Part shown: one piece after another, positions 1 to 9,933 of the stretch
Layout: each line of letters opens with the position of its first letter
Numbering within the stretch: the first letter of the stretch is position 1
Origin: Stenotrophomonas daejeonensis
GTDB lineage: Bacteria > Pseudomonadota > Gammaproteobacteria > Xanthomonadales > Xanthomonadaceae
Direction of reading: 5' to 3'
Assembly (NCBI RefSeq): GCF_001431505.1
Contig: NZ_LDJP01000037.1
Span: 1-64,000 of the forward strand
DNA length: 64,000 nt
Position numbers and translations under genes: made by a program
The notes under the pieces: generated by a model
The model's database searches: none
Seen by the model: only the letters and a program-made list of their open reading frames with translations
What the model was told of the DNA's origin: nothing

Positions 1-71
1 GCGCGAAGCGGGGGTTGGGGAGAGGGCAGGGGCGTAGCTCCTCGCGAAACCGAACTCCCCGAGACTTCGCC

Positions 72-121
72 CCCAACCCTCATCCGCCCCTTCGGGGCAC
101 CTTCTCCCGGAGGGAGAAGGG
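72..121 (+). repeat. Intergenic hairpin repeat upstream of aroA
   Basis: This stretch reads CCCTCATCCGCCCC, then TTCGGGGCACC, then two arms TTCTCCC and GGGAGAA. The same element recurs in this window at 32862-32904 (opposite strand) and 36166-36212. It forms two short hairpins (GCCCC/GGGGC and TTCTCCC/GGGAGAA). It lies in the spacer before aroA; the first 71 bases of the window hold nothing I can name. Confidence 0.7.
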
Positions 122-141
122 AACGATCACGGAGACTCCGC

Positions 142-1446
142 ATGACCTCCCAGCCCCACTGGATCGCAAGCAAAGGCCAACCGCTGCAGGGCACGCTCGA
201 CATTCCCGGCGACAAGTCGGTTTCGCACCGGGCGGTGATGTTCGCCGCGCTGGCCGATGGCACCTCGCGCATCGACGGCTTCCTTGAAGGCGAGGACACC
301 CGCGCCACCGCGGCGATCTTCGCGCGGATGGGCGTGCGCTTCGAAACCCCGTCGCCATCGCGGCGGATCGTGCATGGTGTCGGCGTCGATGGCCTGAAAG
401 CGCCGCAAGGCGAACTGGATTGCGGCAACGCCGGTACCGGCATGCGCCTGCTGGCCGGCCTGCTGGCCGCACAACCGTTCGACAGCGTGCTGGTGGGTGA
501 CGAGTCGCTGTCCAAGCGGCCGATGCGCCGCGTCACCGGCCCGCTGGCACAGATGGGCGCGCGCATCGACACGCAGGCCGACGGCACGCCGCCGCTGCAC
601 ATCCACGGCGGCGCGCAGTTGCACGGCATCCACTACGAACTGCCGGTCGCCAGCGCGCAGGTGAAATCGGCGGTGCTGCTGGCCGGCCTGTACGCGCAGG
701 GCGAAACCTCGGTGGTCGAACCGCACCCGACCCGCGACTACACCGAGCGCATGCTGCGCGCCTTCGGCGTGGAGATCGACTTCGAACCGGGCAGGGCGCG
801 GCTGCGCGGCGGCCAGCGCCTGCGCGCCACCGACATCGCGGTACCGGCGGATTTCTCCTCGGCCGCATTCTTCATCGTCGCTGCCAGCATCATCCCCGGC
901 TCGCAATTGCGCCTGCGCTCGGTGGGCCTGAACCCGCGCCGCACCGGCCTGCTGGCTGCGCTGCGGCTGATGGGCGCGGATATCACCGAGGAAAACCACA
1001 GCGAGCACGGCGGCGAACCGGTCGCCGACCTGGTCGTGCGCCATGCACGGCTCAAGGGCGCGGAAATCCCGGTGGAGGTGGTGCCGGACATGATCGACGA
1101 GTTCCCGGCGCTGTTCATCGCCGCCGTCGCGGCCGAAGGCCCGACCGTGGTACGCGGCGCGGCCGAACTGCGGGTCAAGGAATCGGACCGGCTGGCGGCG
1201 ATGGCCACCGGCCTGCGCACGCTGGGCCTGCGCATCGACGAAACCGACGATGGCGCGACGATCCATCCGGGCGCGCTCGGCAGCGGCACCATCGAAAGCC
1301 ACGGCGACCACCGCATCGCGATGGCCTTCGCCGTCGCCGGCCAGCTGAGCACCGGGCAGGTGCGGATCAACGACATCGCCAACGTGGCGACCTCGTTCCC
1401 CGGTTTCGACCGCTTGGCGACCGGGGTCGGGTTCGCGTTGGCCTGA
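142..1446 (+). CDS. aroA: 3-phosphoshikimate 1-carboxyvinyltransferase (EPSP synthase)
   Basis: Cytoplasmic enzyme of the shikimate pathway; it transfers the enolpyruvyl group of PEP to shikimate 3-phosphate. The 434 residues match the usual size of about 430. Visible family motifs are the N-terminal shikimate-binding GDKSVSHR (residues 23-30), CGNAGTGMRLLAGLL in the first domain, and the late RVKESDRLAAM segment, followed by DHRIAMAFAV. The start ATG at 142 is the only one that gives a normal N-terminus. The upstream gene lies outside the window; in relatives aroA follows serC and pheA, which fits but cannot be seen here. No terminator is obvious before the convergent gene at 1507. Confidence 0.97.
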   Translation: MTSQPHWIASKGQPLQGTLDIPGDKSVSHRAVMFAALADGTSRIDGFLEGEDTRATAAIFARMGVRFETPSPSRRIVHGVGVDGLKAPQGELDCGNAGTGMRLLAGLLAAQPFDSVLVGDESLSKRPMRRVTGPLAQMGARIDTQADGTPPLHIHGGAQLHGIHYELPVASAQVKSAVLLAGLYAQGETSVVEPHPTRDYTERMLRAFGVEIDFEPGRARLRGGQRLRATDIAVPADFSSAAFFIVAASIIPGSQLRLRSVGLNPRRTGLLAALRLMGADITEENHSEHGGEPVADLVVRHARLKGAEIPVEVVPDMIDEFPALFIAAVAAEGPTVVRGAAELRVKESDRLAAMATGLRTLGLRIDETDDGATIHPGALGSGTIESHGDHRIAMAFAVAGQLSTGQVRINDIANVATSFPGFDRLATGVGFALA

Positions 1447-1506
1447 CCGGGACAAACGAACGGGCCGGAGGCAAGGCTGCCCCCGGCCCGTGCGCATGCC
1501 GCCGGA

Positions 1507-2073
1507 TTATTGGTTGGCGCGGAAATCCACCGGCACCTGGACCACGCTGGCCACGCTGTGGCCGTCGCGCAGCGCCGGCTCGAACTTCCAGCCGCGCACG
1601 CTGTCCAGCACCGCACGGTCGAGGTCGCGGCTGCGCTGGCCGTGGCGCGAGACGATGCTGGCCGCGGTGACCTGGCCCTGCGCATCGATGTCCAGGCGCG
1701 CGACCACGCCGCCTTCGACGCCACTGCGCAGCGCCGCCGGCGGATAGCTGGGCTTGGCGTTGCCGGCCAGCGGCCGCGCATCGCGGTTGCGCAGCGCCGG
1801 CACCGGCTTGCGCGCCGCGGTGTTGCCTGTGCTGGTACCGGGCTCGGCCGCCATCGGTGCCTGCGGCGTAATGGCCGGTGCCGCCTGCTCGCCGATGGCG
1901 GGCACCGTGGTTTCGCCGGGGCCGGCCGGGCGCAGCCACAGCAGCGCAGCGGCCAGCAAGGCCAATATCAGCGCCGCCCACAGCCACGGGGACGTGGAGG
2001 AACGGGGAGTTGCAGGGTCGCCATGCTCCAGCGGCTGCGAGGCGGGCATGTCATGGGTATGGATAGCACTCAT
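1507..2073 (-). CDS. TonB-family energy transducer (C-terminal domain protein)
   Basis: A 188-residue protein with a short cytoplasmic N-terminus, one membrane helix (about residues 30-47, WLWAALILALLAAALLWL), a Pro/Ala/Thr-rich periplasmic stretch, and a C-terminal TonB domain (YPPAALRSGVEGGVV ... LDRAVLDSVRGWKFEPAL). TonB proteins pass proton-motive energy from ExbB/ExbD to outer-membrane receptors; no exbBD is nearby, so its partner is unknown. I chose ATG 2073 rather than the upstream in-frame start because AGGAG lies six bases before it. It is followed upstream on the same strand by a second TonB-like gene (2202-2834), suggesting a duplicated pair. It converges with aroA. Confidence 0.85.
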   Translation of the reverse strand: MSAIHTHDMPASQPLEHGDPATPRSSTSPWLWAALILALLAAALLWLRPAGPGETTVPAIGEQAAPAITPQAPMAAEPGTSTGNTAARKPVPALRNRDARPLAGNAKPSYPPAALRSGVEGGVVARLDIDAQGQVTAASIVSRHGQRSRDLDRAVLDSVRGWKFEPALRDGHSVASVVQVPVDFRANQ

Positions 2074-2201
2074 CTCGGACTCCTGTCGGTTGGACGACGA
2101 TCCGAGTCTTGCGCGCATCGGCGCGGCAGTTGTTGCGGCCACGTCAACGGCATGGCCGCTGGTGCCATGCAGTTCAGCTTGTGCCGCGGCCGGGGTTCAG
2201 C

Positions 2202-2834
2202 TTATTGCCCCGGCTTGAAGTCGAACGGAACCTCAAGGCTGCCGACCATCGGCTGGCCATTGCTCTGCGCCGGCTGGAAGCGCCAGCGGCGCACGGCTTC
2301 CAGCGCCGCGCGGTCGAGGTCGCGCGAGCCGCTGCGCTGGGTGATCTTCGCGTCCAGCGGGACGCCGCCGGCATCGACCTCGACCCGCACCACCACGGTG
2401 CCGCTCTCGCCGCGTCGCAATGCGGCCGGTGGATAGCGCGGCGGCGGGCTTTGCCCGGGCAGCGGCACCGGGCGGTCGGTCGGGGTGGCGGCAGCGGGCG
2501 CTGGCGCGGCCGGTGCGGCGGCGGGCGCCGCTTCCGGCAGCGGTTGCGGTGGCGGGGTGGTTTCCACCAGTTGCGGTTTTTCTTCGGTGGGCTCGTCGTG
2601 CGCGTCGGGCATGTCGCTGGCGCCGGCGCTGGCCGGCAGCGGCGCGGGCAGCGGTGCGGCTTCGGCCACGTCGGTTTGCGGTTGCGCCGGGTCGGCACGA
2701 TAGAAGTCGTTGTGGCGCCGGGCGTTGAGCCAGACCACGAGGAACAGCAGCAGGCCGGCGCAGAAGGCGATGCCGGCGATCTTCAGGCTGCTGCGCGGCA
2801 ACTGGAAGGTGATGTTCTGTTCGGAGCGGGGCAT
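2202..2834 (-). CDS. TonB-family energy transducer
   Basis: A 210-residue inner-membrane protein: positively charged N-terminus, a membrane helix at about residues 18-36 (IAGIAFCAGLLLFLVVWL), a long Pro/Ala/Glu linker, and a C-terminal TonB domain (RYPPAALRRGESGTVVVRVE, then LDRAALEAVRRWRFQPA). Related by the same C-terminal pattern to the gene at 1507-2073, 128 bp downstream on the same strand, so the two are probably an old duplication. The start at 2834 (PRSEQNITF follows) is preferred because the longer reading has no signal-like or conserved sequence; the ribosome site is weak, so the start is uncertain. Divergent from serS with a short shared promoter region of about 100 bp. Confidence 0.82.
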   Translation of the reverse strand: MPRSEQNITFQLPRSSLKIAGIAFCAGLLLFLVVWLNARRHNDFYRADPAQPQTDVAEAAPLPAPLPASAGASDMPDAHDEPTEEKPQLVETTPPPQPLPEAAPAAAPAAPAPAAATPTDRPVPLPGQSPPPRYPPAALRRGESGTVVVRVEVDAGGVPLDAKITQRSGSRDLDRAALEAVRRWRFQPAQSNGQPMVGSLEVPFDFKPGQ

Positions 2835-2923
2835 GGACGTGGCCGTGTGGAACGCCCGGATTCTGGCACAGGACGCAGAGCGGCGCGGTTCGGGCGATAA
2901 TTGCATCCCTCCGTATCCGTTGA

Positions 2924-4216
<1,293 letters not shown>

Positions 4217-4241
4217 GACCATCGCCACCTGCGGAAGGACG

Positions 4242-4267
4242 AAAGGCCCGCGTCATGCGGGCCTTTT
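4242..4267 (+). terminator. Rho-independent terminator after serS
   Basis: AAAGGCCCGC (4242-4251), loop GTCAT, GCGGGCCTTT (4257-4266), followed by one more T. The ten-base perfect stem with A run on one side and T run on the other fits an intrinsic terminator. Confidence 0.85.
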
Positions 4268-4270
4268 GCC

Positions 4271-4336
4271 GTAGGTCGGGGCTGTGCCCCCGACGTGCGG
4301 CAATGCATGCGTCGGGGGCGTAGCCCCGACCTGCGG
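4271..4336. repeat. REP-like intergenic palindrome
   Basis: GTAGGTCGGGGCTGTGCCCC with CGAC, a short spacer, then the inverted counterpart GTCGGGGGCGTAGCCCCGAC and CTGC. It belongs to the same structural class as the perfect palindromes at 37563, 39967, 55665 and 59944: two facing GTAGG-headed units in a gene-free spacer. Confidence 0.7.
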
Positions 4337-4382
4337 CGTGGTGGCGCTCCTGCCGGGTTTGTCCATACAGGACCGTTTGCAG

Positions 4383-4401
4383 CCTGATTTGTAAAATCAG
4401 G
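4383..4401. promoter_or_regulatory. 19-bp palindrome, possible operator of the LysR gene
   Basis: CCTGATTT-GTA-AAATCAGG is a perfect inverted repeat of eight bases around three, 49 bp before the chosen LysR start at 4450. It contains a T-N11-A pattern typical of LysR-type binding sites. It could be the autoregulatory operator; a transcription start position is not visible, so the role is inferred. Confidence 0.5.
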
Positions 4402-4449
4402 ACAAAGGTGATTGAATCCTTGGATTCGTTCCAGTTCTGGGATCAATCC

Positions 4450-5442
4450 ATGCAGGACCTCAACGACCTCTACTACTTTGCGATGGTGGTGGATCACGGT
4501 GGTTTCGCCGCCGCCGAGCGGGCACTGGGCATCCCCAAGTCGCGCCTGAGCCGGCGCATCAGCCAACTGGAAACCGATCTGGGCGTGCGCCTGCTGCAGC
4601 GCTCGACCCGCCGTTTCGCCGTCACCGACGTGGGCATGAGCGTGCACCGCCACGCCCAGACCATGCTGGCCGAGGCGCAGGCCGCGCGCGAGGTGGTGGA
4701 CCGCCTCAGCGCCGAGCCGCGTGGGTTGGTGCGCGCCAGCGTGCCGGTGTCGCTGGCGCAGATGCAGCTGCCCAAGCTGCTGCCGAAATTCCTGGAGCAA
4801 TACCCGAAGGTGCGGCTGCAATTGAACATCAGCAACCGCCGCGTGGACATCATCAACGAAGGCTACGACGTCGCGCTGCGCGTGCGCTCGCGGCTGGACG
4901 ACGATGGCAGCCTGGTGATGCGCAGCTTCGGCCAGGTGCAGGAGCTTCTGGTCGCCAGCCCGAAATACCTCGACCGCGCCGGCCGCCCGAAGACCCCCGA
5001 CGATCTGGCCAACCACGTCACCCTGAGCATCAGCGAGGACGAGGCGCGGCAGCGTTGGGAACTGCATGGCCCGGAGGGCGTGGTCAGCCGCGTGGACCTG
5101 CAGCCACGGGTGGCCGGCTTCGACTTCCCGCTGCTGCAGAGCATGGTCAAGGACGGGTTCGGCATCACCATGCTGCCCGAGACGGTCTGCGCCGAGGCCG
5201 TGCGCCACGGCGAACTGGAGGTGGTGCTGCCGGACTGGTCGCTGCCGCAGGGCATCTGCCACGCGGTGTTCGCCTCGCGCCGTGGCCTGCTGCCGGCGGT
5301 GCGGGTGTTCATCGACTTCCTCGCCGAACACCTGCCGCCGCAGCTGGAAGCCTCGCGGCTGGATTGCGGCGGCGCCTGCGAGCGCGCCAAGGAGAAGATC
5401 CGCGCCTCGACGATGGGCGCATTGGCCATCGAGGCCGGTTGA
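4450..5442 (+). CDS. LysR-family transcriptional regulator
   Basis: A 330-residue DNA-binding regulator. The N-terminal winged helix-turn-helix covers about residues 1-60 (LNDLYYFAMVVDHGGFAAAE, then GIPKSRLSRRISQLE and LLQRSTRR), and the C-terminal co-inducer domain follows (starting about residue 90). The effector is unknown. The ATG at 4450 is preferred because LysR proteins begin a few residues before this helix; a GTG at 4408 is in frame and has AGGAC nearby, so a 14-residue extension is possible. A palindrome at 4383-4401 lies just upstream. No obviously divergent target gene is adjacent. Confidence 0.9.
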   Translation: MQDLNDLYYFAMVVDHGGFAAAERALGIPKSRLSRRISQLETDLGVRLLQRSTRRFAVTDVGMSVHRHAQTMLAEAQAAREVVDRLSAEPRGLVRASVPVSLAQMQLPKLLPKFLEQYPKVRLQLNISNRRVDIINEGYDVALRVRSRLDDDGSLVMRSFGQVQELLVASPKYLDRAGRPKTPDDLANHVTLSISEDEARQRWELHGPEGVVSRVDLQPRVAGFDFPLLQSMVKDGFGITMLPETVCAEAVRHGELEVVLPDWSLPQGICHAVFASRRGLLPAVRVFIDFLAEHLPPQLEASRLDCGGACERAKEKIRASTMGALAIEAG

Positions 5443-5520
5443 GCAAGCCGCTTGAACAAACCCGCGGGCGGCATGCGAGAATGCGCGCCCGTGGCCGATG
5501 CCAGCGCATCGGCGCACCAC

Positions 5521-5610
5521 GGGCAGGTGGCCGAGCGGTTTAAGGCACCGGTCTTGAAAACCGGCGAAGGGTCAAACCTTCCGTGGGTTCGAATCCCACC
5601 CTGCCCGCCA
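5521..5610 (+). tRNA. tRNA-Ser(TGA)
   Basis: A 90-base class II tRNA. Acceptor arms GGGCAGG (5521-5527) and CCTGCCC (5600-5606) pair, followed by discriminator G and encoded CCA. The anticodon stem CCGGT/ACCGG encloses loop CTTGAAA with anticodon TGA at 5555-5557. A long variable arm (GCGAAGGG...CCTTCCGT region) and the TTCGAAT T-loop are present. Reads UCA codons. The gene sits alone between the LysR gene and tadA. Confidence 0.97.
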
Positions 5611-5650
5611 CTCCCACCGCGAGCGCCGCATCGCGCCACCGCCGGCAAGC

Positions 5651-6154
5651 ATGACGACCGAGCCGCCCACCCGTGACGACGAGAAATGGATGCGCCACGC
5701 GCTGGCGCTGGCCGAGCGTGCGCAACGCGAATTCGACGAAATCCCGGTGGGCGCGGTGCTGGTCGGTGCCGACGGCACGTTGCTGGGCGAAGGCTGGAAC
5801 CTCAATATCGCCAACCATGATCCCAGCGCGCATGCCGAGATCGTGGCGATGCGCGCGGCCGGCGCGCGGCTGGGCAACCACCGGCTGGTCGGCTGCACCC
5901 TGTACGTGACCCTGGAACCCTGCGCGATGTGCGCGATGGCGCTGGTGCACGCGCGCATCGCGCGGTTGGTCTATGCCGCCACCGATCCCAAGACCGGCGC
6001 CTGCGGCAGCGTGTTCGACCTGCTCGGCGACGTCCGCCACAACCACCGCGTGGAAGTCAGTGCCGGCGTGCTGGCGCAGGAGGCGAGCACGCGCCTGAGC
6101 AACTATTTCCGTGCCAAGCGGGGGCGGCCGTTGTTGCCGCTGGACAGCGACTGA
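5651..6154 (+). CDS. tadA: tRNA adenosine(34) deaminase
   Basis: Zinc enzyme that converts A34 of tRNA-Arg(ACG) to inosine. The 167-residue protein has the cytidine/deoxycytidylate deaminase fold motifs: HAEIVAMR (zinc His and proton-shuttle Glu) and PCAMCAMA (two zinc Cys). Length and both motifs fit TadA. ATG at 5651 begins MTTEPPTRDDEKWMRHALAL; the conserved helix KWMRHALALA starts at residue 11. The T4SS locus begins 233 bp downstream, so tadA is the left core-genome neighbour of that island. Confidence 0.95.
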   Translation: MTTEPPTRDDEKWMRHALALAERAQREFDEIPVGAVLVGADGTLLGEGWNLNIANHDPSAHAEIVAMRAAGARLGNHRLVGCTLYVTLEPCAMCAMALVHARIARLVYAATDPKTGACGSVFDLLGDVRHNHRVEVSAGVLAQEASTRLSNYFRAKRGRPLLPLDSD

Positions 6155-6386
6155 CGCCCTGCGTAATGGACGCTGAGCGCCAATGCGTCTACCGGATCGT
6201 CAACTCATTCCACATGTGGCATGCCATATCCGCCATCCATGCGCCTGCCTGGATTCCGGTGTAAAGTCCAGCCGGCGTTTCGAACCACCATGCCGGAGAG
6301 CATGACTGCAGTGAATTCGGACCCGCCCTCGCATCGAAGCCGGCACCCTGCCGCGATTTCCGGGGGAACATCATGGAGGACAAGGT

Positions 6387-8063
6387 TTGTTCGCACGGAA
6401 GCCCATCATTGCCATCGCCGCGGTACTGACGACGCTGCTTGCCGGCTTCGTATTGTCCGGATACCTCACTTTGCTGTTGCTGAGGCTGGACACGGACCTG
6501 CTCGGCTGGAACACGTATTACCAATACCTCGCCGTCATCGACCAACCGCAGGTCGCGCCGTTCGCTGGCCGCATCAGGTGGGCCGGCTACCTCGGCTTCG
6601 GCATGCCATTGCTGGTGCTGCTGGGTACGGGTTCATGGCTGGTCCTCAAGCCGGACAAGCGTTCGTTGCATGGCGATGCGCGCTTCGCCACTGCCGCCGA
6701 TCTGTCCAGGCATGGGCTGTTCAAGAAGACCGGCAGCGGCATCGTGGTAGGCCGCCACAAGGGCAGGCTGGTGCGGTTGAACGGCCAGCAGTTCGCGATC
6801 CTGGCTGCGCCGACCCGTTCGGGCAAGGGCGTGGGCGTGGTGATTCCGAACCTGCTGGAATACGACGAGTCGCTGGTGGTGCTGGACATAAAGCAGGAGA
6901 ACTTCGAGCTGACGAGCGGCTGGCGCGCCAGCCAGGGGCAGGAAATCTACCTGTTCAATCCCTTTGCGGAAGACCGGCGCACGCATCGCTGGAATCCATT
7001 GAGTTATGTCTCCGACGACCATGCGTTCCGCATTTCGGATCTCATGGGCATCGCCGCGATGTTGTACCCGGATGGTGCCGACGACCAGAAGTTCTGGGTC
7101 AGCCAGGCGCGCAATGCATTCATGGCCTTCACGCTGTACCTGTTCGAAAACCGCGATGACGAACGCAGGGATGGTTTCCCCGGTATACAGGGGGCGCCGA
7201 CACTGGGTGCCGTCTACCGCTTGTCTTCCGGCGATGGAGGTGATCTGAAGAAATACCTCAAGAGCCTGTCCGAGCGCCCCTTCCTGAGCGGCAATGCGCG
7301 CACCGCATTCGCCAACCTGCTGTCGCAGGCGGAGGAGACCTTTGCCTCGATCATGGGTACCTTCAAGGAGCCGCTCAATCCGTGGATCAACCCCGTGCTG
7401 GACAAGGCCACCAGCGGCGACGACTTCCTGCTTACCGACGTGCGCAGGAAGAAGATGACCATCTACATCGGCATCCAGCCGAACAAGCTTGCCGAAAGCC
7501 GGCTGATCATCAACCTGTTCTTCAGCCAGTTGATCAACCTCAACACGCGCGAGTTGCCGAAGTCCAACCCCGAGCTGAAATACCAGTGCCTGCTGCTGAT
7601 GGACGAATTCACCTCCATCGGCAAGGTGGACATCATCGCATCGGCGGTGTCCTACATGGCCGGCTACAACGTGCGTCTGCTGCCGATCATCCAGAGCATG
7701 GCCCAGCTCGATGCCACCTACGGCAAGGACATCTCGCGCACGATCATCACCAATCACGCGCTGCAGATTCTGTATGCGCCACGCGAGCAACAGGATGCCG
7801 CCGACTATTCCGAGATGCTCGGTTACACCACCGTGCGCAGGAAGAACGTGACCAGGGGAAGGGAAAAAACCCATAATTACAGCGAGGAGCGGCGCGCGCT
7901 GATGCTGCCTCAAGAGTTGAAGGCAATGGGGACGGACAAGGAAGTGTTCCTTTACGAAGGCATCCCACATCCGGTGAAATGCGACAAGATCTGCTACTAC
8001 AAGGATCGCTACTTCACTTCGCGGCTGTTGCGGAAGGTTGAGATTCCCACCCTTGATGTGTAG
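6387..8063 (+). CDS. virD4: Type IV secretion coupling protein VirD4
   Basis: Inner-membrane ATPase that recruits substrates to the type IV secretion channel; in the Xanthomonas killing system it binds the XVIPCD domain of toxins. The 558-residue protein has two N-terminal membrane helices (about 7-25 and 68-86), Walker A APTRSGKGVGVV (about 141-150) and Walker B CLLLMDEFTSIG. Length is close to that of Xanthomonas VirD4. The start is a TTG at 6387 with GGAGGA six bases before it; the ATG at 6373 is out of frame. It heads the locus but is separated from virB7 by 372 bp, so it may be its own transcription unit. The nearby lipase at 23461 is a plausible substrate. Confidence 0.93.
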   Translation: MFARKPIIAIAAVLTTLLAGFVLSGYLTLLLLRLDTDLLGWNTYYQYLAVIDQPQVAPFAGRIRWAGYLGFGMPLLVLLGTGSWLVLKPDKRSLHGDARFATAADLSRHGLFKKTGSGIVVGRHKGRLVRLNGQQFAILAAPTRSGKGVGVVIPNLLEYDESLVVLDIKQENFELTSGWRASQGQEIYLFNPFAEDRRTHRWNPLSYVSDDHAFRISDLMGIAAMLYPDGADDQKFWVSQARNAFMAFTLYLFENRDDERRDGFPGIQGAPTLGAVYRLSSGDGGDLKKYLKSLSERPFLSGNARTAFANLLSQAEETFASIMGTFKEPLNPWINPVLDKATSGDDFLLTDVRRKKMTIYIGIQPNKLAESRLIINLFFSQLINLNTRELPKSNPELKYQCLLLMDEFTSIGKVDIIASAVSYMAGYNVRLLPIIQSMAQLDATYGKDISRTIITNHALQILYAPREQQDAADYSEMLGYTTVRRKNVTRGREKTHNYSEERRALMLPQELKAMGTDKEVFLYEGIPHPVKCDKICYYKDRYFTSRLLRKVEIPTLDV

Positions 8064-8435
8064 ATGGGTGGTCAGGCGAAAAGGCCGGCCGTATGTATCA
8101 CGGATACGCGACCAGGATCACTTTATGCGGAAATGGCATGTGGTTATTCTGTTTGGCACTGATGGATGAAGGACTTGTTCGTCGGGTTTCCGGATAGAGT
8201 TCACGGGATATTTCAGCCGCAGGAACAGGGAGGGTTTCGGTCTGGATGACACGCATATGGGCGATGCGCCGGTTTTCCCCGGTAGCCCCATGCGTTGGCA
8301 GACGGGTTTCATGCAGCAGGGAAGCACGGATGGCGTTGCCGCAATGGCCGCCGGTTCATGTCCTCGCCTCGCATGTATCCGGACGGCCAGCAATCCGGAT
8401 TGAAGCTGCTTCCCGGGTGCAATAAGGACATTCGC
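8064..8435. other. Gene-free spacer between virD4 and virB7
   Basis: 372 bp with no convincing coding sequence on either strand. Base composition is less GC-rich than the genes. It probably holds the promoter of the virB7-virB6 operon, but I cannot pick a clear -35/-10 pair, and I see no strong terminator after virD4. Confidence 0.5.
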
Positions 8436-8873
8436 ATGAAGCATGCTTTCTCGTTGGAAGTATTCGTCGTGGCCGCAGCATTGCTGGTGAGCGGTTGCGC
8501 CACGCATCCCGCACCTGATTTCGGTGGTCGTTGGCGGCCGGTCAATCGCTTTGCCAGTGCCCCCGCCGAAATTCCCCTCTATTCCAGCTACGTGTACCAG
8601 GCGTCGCCAATGGACGGCACGCTGAAGACCATGCTCGAGCGCTGGTCAAGGGATTCCGGCCGGGCGCTGGATTACCGTCTCGCTTCGGACTTCACCTTGT
8701 ACGGTGCGGTTGCCCGGATCGACACCACCAACGCGCAACAGGCCGTCGTCGAACTCACGGCTGCCTATGCACCGCAGGGCATCTCCGTCTCCATCGACGG
8801 CAACACGATCATCGTGCAGAACGCCATCTCCGTGGCCGCTCCGGACGCTTCCGTCCCGCAGGGGGGAAGCTGA
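8436..8873 (+). CDS. virB7: VirB7 outer-membrane lipoprotein with C-terminal N0-like domain
   Basis: Core-complex lipoprotein of the T4SS. The 145-residue protein has a lipoprotein signal (LLVSGC, Cys about residue 19-20) and a short VirB9-binding stretch. From about residue 50 there is a globular domain (MDGTLKTMLERWSRDSG ... YAPQGISVSIDGNTIIVQ) resembling the N0 domain of secretins and TonB-receptor signalling domains. That extra domain is the known hallmark of Xanthomonas-type VirB7; classical VirB7 is far shorter. The start ATG 8436 has AAGGA seven bases upstream and begins KHAFSLEVFV after Met. First gene of the virB7-B6 run. Confidence 0.88.
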   Translation: MKHAFSLEVFVVAAALLVSGCATHPAPDFGGRWRPVNRFASAPAEIPLYSSYVYQASPMDGTLKTMLERWSRDSGRALDYRLASDFTLYGAVARIDTTNAQQAVVELTAAYAPQGISVSIDGNTIIVQNAISVAAPDASVPQGGS

Positions 8874-8949
8874 CGCCGCCATGCATGCTGCGTGCGGCGC
8901 ATGGAATCGACGCGCCGCGCCTTGATGTTCATCTCATCTGGAAGAGCTC

Positions 8950-9933
8950 ATGTTGCGCAAGAAGGACCCCGGCAACACCCAACGGATGGAACAGGCTGTC
9001 GGCAAGGCCGTCAGCTACGAGTTGACCCTCGCCGACATGGCACGCCGCAGCGAGCGTCGTGCATGGAAGGTGGCGACCGCATCGTTGCTGATGTCATTGG
9101 CATTGGCCGGCGGCTACTACTACATGTTGCCGTTGAAGGAGAAAGTGCCTTTCCTGGTGATGGCCGATGCCTATACCGGCACCGCCACCGTCGCGCGCCT
9201 GACCGGAAATTTCCGCGACCAGTCGATCACCGCCAACGAGTCGATCAACCGCAGCAATGTCGCCCAGTACGTGCTGGCGCGTGAATCCTATGACTTCCAG
9301 GTCATGGGCCTGCGCGATTGGCGGCTGGTATTCCTGATGTCGGACAAGCCGGTAGGGCTGACCCAGGAGGCGCGCTACGCGAAGAACAATCCGCAGAACC
9401 CGATTGTCCTGTATGGCAAGGAAAAGGCGGTCAGGGTCAAGATCCTGAGCATCACCCCGCTGGGCGCGCAACCCGATGGCGGTTTCCGCGGCGCATCGGT
9501 GCGGATCCAGCGCAGCCTGCTGGACAAGCGGACCGGCGTGACCACCTATCTGGACAACCAGATCGTCACCATGCGCTTCGAGTATCGCGGCAACCTCGGT
9601 TTGACCGAGGACGAGCGCGTACTCAATCCGCTTGGTTTCTGGGTCACCGAATACCGCGTGGACAGTGATTACGCCCGGGGCGTGCCGGTGCCGGATGACA
9701 GCGCGTTGCAGGCCCAGGCCGAGCAGGCCGCGGCACAGGCCCTCACGGATGCGCGCGTATCCGATCCCGATGCGGCGACCGTAGTCGATCCGGCCACGGG
9801 AGAGTCTTTCATTCCTTCCGGGCAATCCGCGCCGGGCGTGCAGGTACCGCCGCAACCGCTCCTGCCAGGGCAGGAGGCGGCACTGCCGAACCAGATTTCC
9901 ACCGGAACTGCTGATGGAGCAAGCAACCGATGA
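8950..9933 (+). CDS. virB8: T4SS inner-membrane assembly protein VirB8
   Basis: Bitopic inner-membrane protein that nucleates channel assembly and contacts VirB10 and VirB9. The 327-residue protein has a cytoplasmic N-terminus, a single helix at about residues 40-60 (KVATASLLMSLALAGGYYYM), and a periplasmic NTF2-like domain with the conserved YVLARESYDFQ segment. The C-terminal 60 residues are a low-complexity Ala/Gln/Pro extension, longer than in conjugative VirB8. It overlaps virB9 by four bases (ATGA), showing tight translational coupling. Confidence 0.92.
   Translation: MLRKKDPGNTQRMEQAVGKAVSYELTLADMARRSERRAWKVATASLLMSLALAGGYYYMLPLKEKVPFLVMADAYTGTATVARLTGNFRDQSITANESINRSNVAQYVLARESYDFQVMGLRDWRLVFLMSDKPVGLTQEARYAKNNPQNPIVLYGKEKAVRVKILSITPLGAQPDGGFRGASVRIQRSLLDKRTGVTTYLDNQIVTMRFEYRGNLGLTEDERVLNPLGFWVTEYRVDSDYARGVPVPDDSALQAQAEQAAAQALTDARVSDPDAATVVDPATGESFIPSGQSAPGVQVPPQPLLPGQEAALPNQISTGTADGASNR

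Noticed and set aside
5443-5520. Promoter TTGAAC...GAGAAT before tRNA-Ser(TGA)
   Set aside because: Spacing would be 19 bases and the -10 match is poor; not listed as a feature.
6210-6225. Short palindromes CCACATGTGG and GGCATGCC before virD4
   Set aside because: Ten and eight bases only, overlapping and without a partner; could be chance.
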